Source of the DNA: Streptomyces kanamyceticus
GTDB lineage: Bacteria > Actinomycetota > Actinomycetes > Streptomycetales > Streptomycetaceae
DNA length: 64,000 nucleotides
Reading direction: 5' to 3'
Assembly: GCF_008704495.1 (NCBI RefSeq)
Contig: NZ_CP023699.1
Coordinates: forward strand, 5,146,001-5,210,000
Part shown: positions 35,083 to 42,052 of the stretch, piece after piece
Layout of the letters: each line of letters starts with the position of its first letter
Position numbering within the stretch: position 1 is the stretch's first letter
Translations under genes and position numbers: made by a program
Notes under the pieces: generated by a model
What the model was told of the DNA's origin: nothing
Databases searched by the model: none
Seen by the model: the letters and a program-made list of their open reading frames with translations, nothing else

Positions 35083-35126
35083 CTACGGATCAGAAGGTTG
35101 CAGGTTCGAATCCTGCCGAGTGCACA
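35083..35126 (+). repeat. att core copy 3 (right end of the array)
   Basis: The third identical 44-bp copy. What follows is ordinary chromosome, so this is the outer right boundary of the tandem array. Confidence 0.92.
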
Positions 35127-35132
35127 GCAGAT

Positions 35133-35166
35133 CGAAGGCCCTGACGAAAAATCGTCAGGGCCTTCG
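35133..35166 (+). terminator. hairpin after att copy 3, likely the original tRNA-Arg terminator
   Basis: CGAAGGCCCTGACGA (35133-35147) pairs perfectly with 35152-35166 around AAAA. Lying on host DNA beyond the array, it is probably the terminator that followed tRNA-Arg before any insertion. Confidence 0.7.
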
Positions 35167-35205
35167 GTCGTTCTTGTGTGGCTGTTCTGTGCGACTGCGG
35201 CCGTC

Positions 35206-35235
35206 TTGACATGGGCAGCACAATGGTCCGGACCA
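35206..35235 (+). promoter_or_regulatory. chitinase promoter with DasR-type operator
   Basis: TTGACA (35206-35211) is followed by TGGTCCGGACCA (35224-35235), a perfect palindrome matching the Streptomyces dre/chitinase-repeat pattern TGGTCTAGACCA at 10 of 12 positions. It predicts repression by the GntR regulator DasR and release by GlcNAc-derived sugars. Confidence 0.65.
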
Positions 35236-35266
35236 ATTGATGTCCGTACCCGAGGGGTGGTTGCCG

Positions 35267-36019
35267 ATGTCCAGGCGAGGCTCAAGAGGTGTGACGGCCG
35301 TGCTGGCCGTGCTGATGGTGCTGGGTGGGTTCGTGTTCGGCGGGGTGCCCGGTGGGGGGTCCGTCGCGGTGGCCGCCGGTGGCGGGGCGGCGCACAAGCC
35401 GCGGTTCGTCGTCAGTGAGCGGCAGTTCGAGCGGATGTTCCCGGAGCGGAACTCCTTCTTCACGTACGAAGGTCTCGTGGCGGCCACGCGCGCGTACCCG
35501 GAGTTCGCGCGCACCGGCGGCAAGGCGCTGCGCAAGCGCGAGGCCGCCGCCTTCCTGGCCAACGTCAGCCATGAGACCGGCGGGCTCTTCTACGTCGTGG
35601 CGCAGAACAAGGACACGTATCCGATCTTCTGCGACGAGACGCAGCCCTATGGGTGTCCGGCCGGGCACGACGCCTACTACGGGCGCGGCGCCATCATGCT
35701 GAGCTGGAACTTCAACTACAAGGCGGCCGGTGACGCCCTCGGGATCGATCTGCTGAACAACCCCTGGCTCGTCGCGCGCGATCCGGAGGTCGCCTGGATG
35801 ACGGCCCTTTGGTACTGGAACACGCAGAGCGGCCCCGGCACCATGAGCGGGCACGAGGCGATGGTGAAGGGCGCGGGCTTCGGCGAGACCATCCGCAGCC
35901 TGAACGGGACCGCCGAGTGCGACGGCGGCAACCCGCGGCAGATGCGGCACCGCGTCGACCTGTACGTGGGGTTCAGCGAGGTGCTGCGCGTCCGGCCGGG
36001 GCGGCACCTCACCTGCTGA
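35267..36019 (+). CDS. secreted GH19 chitinase
   Basis: 250 residues with a signal peptide (GVTAVLAVLMVLGGFVFGGV). The rest is a bacterial GH19 catalytic domain: VSERQFERMFPERNSFFTYE at the start, FLANVSHETGGLFYV with the catalytic acid Glu103, and YYGRGAIMLSWNFNYKAAGD, the GH19 signature. There is no chitin-binding module, so it should cleave accessible chitin. ATG 35267 (GAGGGG 9 bp upstream) is chosen over ATG 35240, which has no ribosome site and almost abuts the operator. The stop codon lies inside a 21-bp tandem repeat. Confidence 0.9.
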   Translation: MSRRGSRGVTAVLAVLMVLGGFVFGGVPGGGSVAVAAGGGAAHKPRFVVSERQFERMFPERNSFFTYEGLVAATRAYPEFARTGGKALRKREAAAFLANVSHETGGLFYVVAQNKDTYPIFCDETQPYGCPAGHDAYYGRGAIMLSWNFNYKAAGDALGIDLLNNPWLVARDPEVAWMTALWYWNTQSGPGTMSGHEAMVKGAGFGETIRSLNGTAECDGGNPRQMRHRVDLYVGFSEVLRVRPGRHLTC

Positions 36020-36070
36020 GCCGTGCCGGTCACCTGCTGAGCCGTGCCGGTCATCCGCTGAGCCGTGCCA
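36010..36070. repeat. 21-bp tandem repeat spanning two stop codons
   Basis: CACCTGCTGAGCCGTGCCGG-T occurs twice exactly and a third time with changes. The first unit holds the chitinase stop and the third the stop of the convergent response regulator. Confidence 0.75.
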
Positions 36071-36731
36071 GGCCCGACTCCCAGGCCCAGGCCGCGATGC
36101 CGACCCGGTTGCGGACCTGCAACTTGCCCTGAATGTTGGCGATATGGGTCTTCGCCGTACCCGGCGAGATGAAGAGCGCCGCACCGATCTCGGTGTTCGT
36201 GAGGCCGTCCGCGACCAGCCGGGCTATCTCCTCCTCCCGGGTGGTGAGGGGGGAGGGGGTGGCGTCTTGTGCGGGGGCGGATTCGGGAGTGGGTGTCGTG
36301 CGCAGGAGGCGCAGTGTGATCTGCGGGCTGATCAGCAGGTCGCCCGCCATCGCCGCGCGTACGCCCTCGATGAGGAGCCCCGGGCCCGAGCGCTTGAGCA
36401 GGAAGCCGCAGGCGCCGTCGCGCAGGGCCGTGCGGACGTAGTCGTCGTGGTCGAAGGTCGTGACGACCAGGACGCGGGTCGGGTCCGCGACGTCGGGGCC
36501 CGCGAGGCGGCGGGTGACCTCCAGGCCGTCGAGGCCCGGCATGCGGATGTCCGCGATGAGCAGGTCGGGGCGCAGCCGGTGCGCGAGCTCCACCGCGGCC
36601 AGGCCGTCGGCCGCCTCGCCGATCACCGTCATGTCCGGCTGGGAGTCGAGGATCAGGCGGAATCCGCTCCGGACGTCGTCCTGGTCGTCGGCGAGGACGA
36701 TGCGGGTCTGCGGGGCGGCGGTCGTCGTCAC
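36051..36731 (-). CDS. NarL/LuxR-type response regulator
   Basis: 226 residues. Receiver domain (9-125) with the acidic pair in VLADDQD, phospho-acceptor Asp61 (LIADIRMPG), Thr in VVTTFD and Lys in FLLKRS. A Pro/Ala-rich linker precedes a LuxR-type HTH (LTTREEEIARLVADGLTNTE, SPGTAKTHIANIQGKLQV). It should bind DNA when phosphorylated by the histidine kinase encoded just upstream, whose stop overlaps this start by 4 bp. The regulon is unknown. Confidence 0.92.
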   Translation of the reverse strand: MTTTAAPQTRIVLADDQDDVRSGFRLILDSQPDMTVIGEAADGLAAVELAHRLRPDLLIADIRMPGLDGLEVTRRLAGPDVADPTRVLVVTTFDHDDYVRTALRDGACGFLLKRSGPGLLIEGVRAAMAGDLLISPQITLRLLRTTPTPESAPAQDATPSPLTTREEEIARLVADGLTNTEIGAALFISPGTAKTHIANIQGKLQVRNRVGIAAWAWESGLARLSG

Positions 36732-37882
36732 TGCTTCGGCTCCTGGGTGGGGGTGAGTACGGGTGTGGGGGTGGGTGCGGCGGTTCTGGGGAGTGTTGCT
36801 GTCAGGCGCCAGCCGTCCGTGCCGTGCGGGCCCGCCGTGAGGGTGCCGCCCAGGGCCTCCGCGTGTTCCGTCAGGGCGGGGAGGCCCAGGCCGCCGCGGG
36901 TGGCGCGTCTGCGGGGGAGCGGTACGCGGTGCGTGCCGGGGGCGTCGTTGGACACCTGGAGCTCCACCGACGTGGGCGTGGGGGTCAGGGTGATCTTGAC
37001 CAGGGTGGCCGCGGGCGCGTGTCTGCGGATGTTCGTCAGTGCCTCGACGACGATGCGGTACGCGGCCGCGCCCGCCTCGCGGGAGAGCGCGTCGGCGGTT
37101 TCCGGAGGCAGCCTGAGCTCGACCCCGATTCCCCCGATTCCCCCGGCGCCCCCGGCGGCCGTGAACTCGTCCACCAGGGAAGGGAGGTGGTCGAGTCCGG
37201 GCAGCGCCACGGCGGGGGAGTGCGCCGGGCCGTGCAGCATCTCCACCGTGCGGTCCATCGACTCAAGCGCGTTCAGGCCCGCCTTCTCGATGCGCTCGAG
37301 GGCGAGCATCGCCTGCGCCGGATCCGTGGCGGCGACGAACCGGGCCGCCTGCGCCTGGACGACGATGCCGCTGATGTCGTGCGCCACGAAGTCGTGCAGG
37401 TCGCGGGAGAGTTGGAGCCGCTGGGCGCGGCGCGCCTCGGTGATGTCGGTCCTGCGGCGCAGCTCCACGCGGCGCGGGTAGGCGCCCGCCGCCACCGCGG
37501 CGACGGCGGGCAGCAGCCAGAACGCCGCCGCGCCCGTCCGTTCCAGGAATGACCCGTCCACCAGCGGGAACGGCCACGCGGCGGTCGCCGCCGCGGTGAG
37601 CGGGGCGACGGCCCTGGCCTCGCGCCACGGTGACCAGCGGACCACGGCGGCCAGCAGGAGCAGCAGCAGCGCGGCCTCCGCGAGCTTCCAGGCGGGGGCG
37701 GTGCGCAGGCCGACCGCCGGGTAGCCGAAGGCGGTCGCCAGGGAGAGGGTCGCGCAGATCGCGGCGGGCGGCGCGAGCCGGTCCAGGCGCCCGCGGGCCA
37801 GCGGCACGGCCGACGCGCAGAGGGCGGCCGCGGTGGGCAGTGCGCCGAGTGCCAGTGCAAGTGCTGTCGTCGTCATCGTCAT
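36728..37882 (-). CDS. NarL-type sensor histidine kinase
   Basis: 384 residues. Four to five N-terminal membrane helices (1-135) with no large extracellular domain, then HisKA_3 with phospho-His163 in SRDLHDFVAHDISGIVV, and a HATPase domain (VVEALTNIRRHAP N box, GGLGLPALTEHAEAL G box). The C-terminal tail is a Pro/Thr repeat. It probably senses a membrane or envelope signal and phosphorylates the downstream regulator. Several in-frame ATGs lie at the start; 37882 follows GGGGGAG. Confidence 0.9.
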   Translation of the reverse strand: MTMTTTALALALGALPTAAALCASAVPLARGRLDRLAPPAAICATLSLATAFGYPAVGLRTAPAWKLAEAALLLLLLAAVVRWSPWREARAVAPLTAAATAAWPFPLVDGSFLERTGAAAFWLLPAVAAVAAGAYPRRVELRRRTDITEARRAQRLQLSRDLHDFVAHDISGIVVQAQAARFVAATDPAQAMLALERIEKAGLNALESMDRTVEMLHGPAHSPAVALPGLDHLPSLVDEFTAAGGAGGIGGIGVELRLPPETADALSREAGAAAYRIVVEALTNIRRHAPAATLVKITLTPTPTSVELQVSNDAPGTHRVPLPRRRATRGGLGLPALTEHAEALGGTLTAGPHGTDGWRLTATLPRTAAPTPTPVLTPTQEPKQ

Positions 37883-37940
37883 CGTCGTCTCCCCCGTCGG
37901 GCCCCTGGTGGGCCCGCTGGTCAGCGTACGAGGGGGAGAT

Positions 37941-37966
37941 CAGAGGGTGCCCTCTGCCGAACGGCA
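37941..37966. promoter_or_regulatory. overlapping dyads between kinase and secreted-protein genes
   Basis: CAGAGGG-TG-CCCTCTG (37941-37956) overlaps TGCCGAACGGCA (37955-37966). The half TGCCGAACG recurs inverted at 38047-38055 (CGTTCGGCA). A plausible binding region for the divergent two-component regulator. Confidence 0.4.
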
Positions 37967-38083
37967 TAGGGATCGGGGAAGCCGTCCGGATCTCTGTGCT
38001 GATCGGCGGATGGGCCTGGGTGGTGGCCGCGGGCGAGGCTGTTCCTCGTTCGGCAAGGAGCCGTAACGGGAGGGGAGTTCAGC

Positions 38084-38737
38084 ATGCGAATCAGTTCCGT
38101 GAGTTCGGTGCGCAGGGTTCGTTTCATCGGTGTGGCGGGTGCGGTCGCCGTGCTCGCCGGAGTCGTGGCGGCGGGCCCCGCCCCCGCGGATGCGGCGGCA
38201 CACGGCGCCAAGGGCGAGGCGCAGGCCCGGGTCCAGGGTTCCGGACAGATCTCGTACGCCTACTCGCCCGACGACACCATCAAGTTCACCGTCGACGCCA
38301 AGGCCGCGCCGTTCACCCGGCCCATGCCCGGGCTCCCTCTGCCGGGGCTGCCCACGGACGCCCGGGGCACCGTGAAGTTCTCGCACGCGTCGGAAGGCAG
38401 GAAGACCGGCTGGAGCCGGGCGCGCGTGGACTGCATGGTCACCGGCGGCGGGACCGCGACGCTCACCGCGATCGTCACGAAGTCGAACGTCGGGGAGGTG
38501 GGGAAGCGGTTCGGGATCAGCGTGCAGCAGGGGCACGGCGGCGAGCCCGACCGGCTCGGGTTCGGGTGGGACATCGTGAACTTCGAGCCGCGCGAGACCG
38601 ACAAGAAGGGGAACGCGGTCGAGTCGAAGGTCGGCACCTGTATGGCGCCCGCGCCGTTCGCGCCGGTCGTCAAGGGCGGGTTCGACGTCGTGCACGTCGA
38701 CCTCCCGCCGCTGCCGGGGGCGGTGCGTCGTGGCTGA
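38084..38737 (+). CDS. hypothetical secreted protein
   Basis: 217 residues, ATG with GGGAGGGGAG upstream. A signal peptide (FIGVAGAVAVLAGVVAAGPA) ends near ADAAA. The mature protein looks beta-rich: GQISYAYSPDDTIKFTVDAK, GTVKFSHASEGRKTGWSRAR, with two Cys (VDCMVTGGG, VGTCMAP) able to form a disulfide. No known domain. It is divergent from the two-component genes and its stop overlaps the membrane-protein start by 8 bp, so the two are cotranscribed and possibly controlled by that system. Confidence 0.7.
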   Translation: MRISSVSSVRRVRFIGVAGAVAVLAGVVAAGPAPADAAAHGAKGEAQARVQGSGQISYAYSPDDTIKFTVDAKAAPFTRPMPGLPLPGLPTDARGTVKFSHASEGRKTGWSRARVDCMVTGGGTATLTAIVTKSNVGEVGKRFGISVQQGHGGEPDRLGFGWDIVNFEPRETDKKGNAVESKVGTCMAPAPFAPVVKGGFDVVHVDLPPLPGAVRRG

Positions 38738-39383
38738 GGCAGCCGTGGCTGAGACCGGCGTGCCTGGGCCCGTCGTCGTACCGCGCTGGGTCCGCTGGGC
38801 CGCCCACGGCGCCGCGCTGAGCGTCCTGCCGTCCGGGTTGTGGCGGATCGCCATCGCCTTCGGGTGGGACTCCGGGTTCGGGGGATTCCTCGCACCGGCC
38901 AACTTCCCCGGACCGGGTTCCTTCTACCTGATCGGTCTCAGCCTCTTCGCGGAGGCGCTCGGGCTGCTCACCCTGGGGCTCGTGCACCGGTGGGGCGAGG
39001 TGCTGCCCGGCTGGGTGCCGTCGCTCGGCGGGCGGCGGATCCCCACGGCGGCCGCCGTCGTGCCCGCCGCGCTCGGGGCGGCCGCCGTCACCCTCGTCAC
39101 GGTATCCGGCGCGCTCACCTGGACCGACTCGGAGAACATGGGGTCACCCGACGCGCCCGACGGAGCGTTGTGGTGGGTCATGACGCTCTGCTACGCGCCG
39201 CTGCTCGCCTGGGGACCGCTCCTCGGGGCCGTCACCGTGGCGTACGGGCTGCGTCGGCGGCGCGGCGGGCACGCGGCGGGGCGAGGACGAGGACGAGAAC
39301 GAGGGGAACAGCACGGTGGAGTGGCGTTGCGCGGGGCTCGGCTGGCCGGACGGGAGGCCCGTGCTGCGGTGGGCGGGAGGTAG
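38730..39383 (+). CDS. hypothetical membrane protein
   Basis: 217 residues, GTG start overlapping the upstream gene. Four transmembrane helices: about 25-45, 65-90 (SFYLIGLSLFAEALGLLTLG), 105-128 (AAAVVPAALGAAAVTLVTVS) and 148-172 (WWVMTLCYAPLLAWGPLLGA). The Arg/Gly-rich C-terminal 40 residues overlap the DUF2797 gene by 68 bp, so the true end may be a non-conserved read-through tail. It resembles annotated streptomycete hypothetical membrane proteins only. Probably works with the secreted protein encoded upstream. Confidence 0.65.
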   Translation: MAEAAVAETGVPGPVVVPRWVRWAAHGAALSVLPSGLWRIAIAFGWDSGFGGFLAPANFPGPGSFYLIGLSLFAEALGLLTLGLVHRWGEVLPGWVPSLGGRRIPTAAAVVPAALGAAAVTLVTVSGALTWTDSENMGSPDAPDGALWWVMTLCYAPLLAWGPLLGAVTVAYGLRRRRGGHAAGRGRGRERGEQHGGVALRGARLAGREARAAVGGR

Positions 39384-40239
39384 GCGGAGCGACCTTCCGT
39401 ACGGGAAGGACATCGGGTTCCGGGCCGTCGGCGAACGGCGGTGTGTGGGGGCGCGGGGGAACCCGTGCCCCCACCGGGCCGTGGTGCCGGGGCGTGCCAC
39501 GCAGGCGCGCTGCCCGGAGTGCGCGCGGCTCGACCGGGCGTTCTCGGTCGCGGCGGACGGGGTGCCCGACGATCCGCGCACGTACCGGGTGTACCTGGCG
39601 TGGTTCGGTCCCGGTCTGCTGAAGGTCGGCATCACGGCGGAGGAGCGGGGTTCCGTGCGGCTCCTGGAGCAGGGGGCGGTGGCGTTCTGCTGGCTGGGGC
39701 GCGGGCCGCTGATGGCGGCGCGGCGCACGGAGGAACTGCTGCGGGCCGCGCTCGGAGTGCCGGACCGGGTCTCGTACGACAAGAAGCGGTCGGTGCGGAC
39801 GGCGCTGCCCGAACGGGCCGAGCGGGCACGGGAGTTGGCGGAGCTGCACCGGCGGGCGGTCGCGCTCGACGGCTGGGCGGAGACGCTGGAGCGGGTGGCG
39901 TTCGAGGCCGTCGACCACGCGGAGGCCTTCGGCCTGCCGGAGCTCCGGGCGGCCACGGGGCTCCGGGCGGCCACGGGGCTCGGGGCGGCCACGGGGCTCG
40001 GGGCGGCCACCGGGGTCGTGCGGGAACTGGTCGACGGCGGGACGGTGGCGGGCCGCCTCGTCGCGGCGGCCGGGCCCGATCTGTATCTGGCGGGCGACGG
40101 CGGGGTGTTGGCCGTGGACGCCCGGGTGCTCGTGGGGTGGGAGCTGGCGCGGGCCGAAGCGGGCGCGGGGGTGACGGTGCCGGTGGTGCAGGGCAGGGAC
40201 GGTGGCGGGAACGGGGGCGAACAGGCGGGGCTGTTCTGA
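39316..40239 (+). CDS. DUF2797 family protein
   Basis: 307 residues, GTG start with GAGGGGAA upstream. The N-terminal half has two Cys pairs (RRCVGARGNPCPH and RCPECARLD) that may bind zinc, then YRVYLAWFGPGLLKVGITAE, a GIY-YIG-like core (YLAWF...LKVGIT), followed by MAARRTEELLRAALGVPDRV. The fold suggests a nucleic-acid-related function, but none is established. Four copies of an 18-bp unit insert RAATGL-like repeats at about 210-233. Overlaps the upstream gene by 68 bp. Confidence 0.72.
   Translation: MEWRCAGLGWPDGRPVLRWAGGRRSDLPYGKDIGFRAVGERRCVGARGNPCPHRAVVPGRATQARCPECARLDRAFSVAADGVPDDPRTYRVYLAWFGPGLLKVGITAEERGSVRLLEQGAVAFCWLGRGPLMAARRTEELLRAALGVPDRVSYDKKRSVRTALPERAERARELAELHRRAVALDGWAETLERVAFEAVDHAEAFGLPELRAATGLRAATGLGAATGLGAATGVVRELVDGGTVAGRLVAAAGPDLYLAGDGGVLAVDARVLVGWELARAEAGAGVTVPVVQGRDGGGNGGEQAGLF
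39943..40014. repeat. four tandem 18-bp coding repeats
   Basis: CTCCGGGCGGCCACGGGG twice, then two variants, encode LRAATG-type hexapeptides inside the DUF2797 gene. The length is a multiple of three, so copy number can change without frameshift. Confidence 0.85.
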
Positions 40240-40310
40240 GGCCTCTCCTCCTGAAGCGCATCCCTGAAGAGGGTGGACAACATCGTCGCCAGGGGCCGAG
40301 GGTGGTGGCC

Positions 40311-41204
40311 ATGTGTGATCCGTCGGGGGCGACCGAGTCCAACACCAGCACCGAGGCCGCGGAAGTCCGCCGCTTCGCCGAGCGCCTCGGCGTGCCGGGC
40401 CTGATCGACGTACACACGCACTTCATGCCGGAACGCGTCCTGAACAAGGTGTGGGCGTACTTCGACGGCGTCGACTGGGCCATCACCTACCGGCACGAGG
40501 AGGAGCGCAGGGTCGCGCTCCTGCGGGAGTTCGGGGTGCGGGCCTTCACCTCGATGCTCTATCCGCACAAGGCGGGCATGGCGCAGTGGCTCAACGGCTG
40601 GTCCCGCGATTTCGCGCGGCGCACGCCCGACTGTCTGCACACCGCGACGTTCTTTCCCGAGCCGGGCGTGGAGACGTACGTGCGGGAGGCCGTCGAGTCC
40701 GGCGCCCGGGTCTTCAAGTCGCACATCCAGGTGGGTGCCTACGACCCGAACGACGTACTCATCGACGGCGTCTGGGGCCTGCTCGCCGAGGCCGGGGTGC
40801 CGATCGTCATCCACTGCGGCTCCGGGCCCTACCCGGGCAAGCACACCGGTCCCGAGCCGATCGGCAAGCTGCTCGCGCGGCATCCGCGGCTGCGGCTCGT
40901 CGTGGCACACATGGGCATGCCCGAGTACGCCGAGTTCTTCACGCTCGCCGAGCGGTACGAGGAGGTGCGGCTCGACACGACGATGGCGTTCACGGACTTC
41001 AGCGAGCGGCTCATGCCCTTCCCGCCCGGCGAGGCGGGGCGCCTCGCCGACCTGGGCGACCGGGTGCTGCTCGGCTCGGACTTCCCGAACATCCCGTACC
41101 CGTACACCCATCAGCTCGACTCGCTCGAACGGCTCGGCCTGGGGGACGACTGGCTGAGGGGCGTCGTGTACGGGAACGGGGCCCGGCTCTTCGGGCTTGA
41201 GTGA
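40311..41204 (+). CDS. amidohydrolase (TIM-barrel metal hydrolase)
   Basis: 297 residues of the amidohydrolase-2 family. Metal ligands are visible in order: DVHTHF (His35, His37), FKSHIQ, VIHCGSGP, VVAHMGMPE and the final Asp in LLGSDFPN. This fits a zinc-dependent hydrolase or decarboxylase on small ring or amide substrates; the substrate is unknown. ATG 40311 is used; GTG 40305 is a near alternative. It is 71 bp downstream of DUF2797 and may be in the same transcript. Confidence 0.85.
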   Translation: MCDPSGATESNTSTEAAEVRRFAERLGVPGLIDVHTHFMPERVLNKVWAYFDGVDWAITYRHEEERRVALLREFGVRAFTSMLYPHKAGMAQWLNGWSRDFARRTPDCLHTATFFPEPGVETYVREAVESGARVFKSHIQVGAYDPNDVLIDGVWGLLAEAGVPIVIHCGSGPYPGKHTGPEPIGKLLARHPRLRLVVAHMGMPEYAEFFTLAERYEEVRLDTTMAFTDFSERLMPFPPGEAGRLADLGDRVLLGSDFPNIPYPYTHQLDSLERLGLGDDWLRGVVYGNGARLFGLE

Positions 41205-41302
41205 TTCCGACCCGCCCCCCTCCGGACCCCCAAGCCCCTTTCTCAGGGAATTCACAGGTTCAGAAAAGGGAGCTCTCAGAGCCGCCGAGCAGTCTTTCGA
41301 GC

Positions 41303-42052
41303 ATGACCACGACCTCGCCCCAGGCGCGTACCGAACTGCTCAGGCCGGACGGCAGCCCCGTCCGCGTGCTCGTGGTGGACGACGAGGAGTCGCTCACCGA
41401 GCTCCTTTCGATGGCCCTGCGCTACGAGGGTCTGGAGATCCGCAGCGCGGGCGACGGCGCGGGCGCGGTGCGGGCCGCGCGCGCGTTCCGGCCCGATGCC
41501 GTGGTGCTCGACATGATGCTGCCCGACATGGACGGCCTCTCGCTGCTCGGCAGGCTGCGCCGGGAGATGCCGGACGTGCCCGTGCTGTTCCTGACCGCGA
41601 AGGACGCGGTGGAGGACCGGATCGCCGGGCTCACCGCGGGCGGCGACGACTACGTCACCAAGCCCTTCAGCCTGGAGGAGGTCGTGGCGCGGCTGCGCGG
41701 CCTGATCCGGCGGGCGGGCGCCGCGGGCAAGCGCGGCGAGTCCACCCTGGTGGTCGGCGATCTGACCCTCGACGAGGACAGCCACGAGGTGACGCGGGGC
41801 GGCGCCGGCATCCACCTCACCGCCACCGAGTTCGAGCTGCTCCGCTATCTGATGCGCAATCCGCGGCGGGTGCTCAGCAAGGCGCAGATCCTGGACCGGG
41901 TGTGGAACTACGACTTCGGGGGCCAGGCCAACGTCGTCGAGCTCTACATCTCGTATCTGCGCAGGAAGATCGACGCGGGGCGCGAGCCGATGATCCACAC
42001 GCGCCGCGGGGCGGGTTACCTGATCAAGGCCGCCGTGCCCGTGCCCACGTGA
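41303..42052 (+). CDS. OmpR-type response regulator
   Basis: 249 residues. Receiver domain with LVVDDEE, phospho-Asp70 (VVLDMMLPD) and DDYVTKPFS; C-terminal winged helix (LTATEFELLRYLMRNPRRVL, VVELYISYLRRKI, GAGYLIKA). ATG 41303 is chosen because it gives a standard N terminus; in-frame upstream sequence is Pro/Ser-rich and non-conserved. First gene of an operon with its kinase (4-bp overlap) and two glycosyltransferases, which suggests control of envelope glycosylation. CACAGGTTCAG-like repeats upstream may be its own sites. Confidence 0.92.
   Translation: MTTTSPQARTELLRPDGSPVRVLVVDDEESLTELLSMALRYEGLEIRSAGDGAGAVRAARAFRPDAVVLDMMLPDMDGLSLLGRLRREMPDVPVLFLTAKDAVEDRIAGLTAGGDDYVTKPFSLEEVVARLRGLIRRAGAAGKRGESTLVVGDLTLDEDSHEVTRGGAGIHLTATEFELLRYLMRNPRRVLSKAQILDRVWNYDFGGQANVVELYISYLRRKIDAGREPMIHTRRGAGYLIKAAVPVPT

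Larger units (their letters stand above)
31023..35126. mobile_element. element 2: integrase-less, cis-mobilizable-type element
   Basis: About 4.1 kb between att copies 2 and 3. It has no integrase, excisionase or rep gene, but is bounded by the same core as element 1. Genes: an HTH/TPR regulator, a divergent 77-residue protein, a 193-residue unknown, a 133-residue Cys-containing protein and a DUF559-like nuclease. This is the structure of a CIME: a passenger that can only move with an integrase supplied by its neighbour. A simple decayed element is the alternative. Confidence 0.75.

Noticed and set aside
39943..40014. CRISPR-like repeats
   Set aside because: Four contiguous 18-bp units without spacers inside a coding frame; simple tandem coding repeats. 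No CRISPR array or cas gene was seen in the window.
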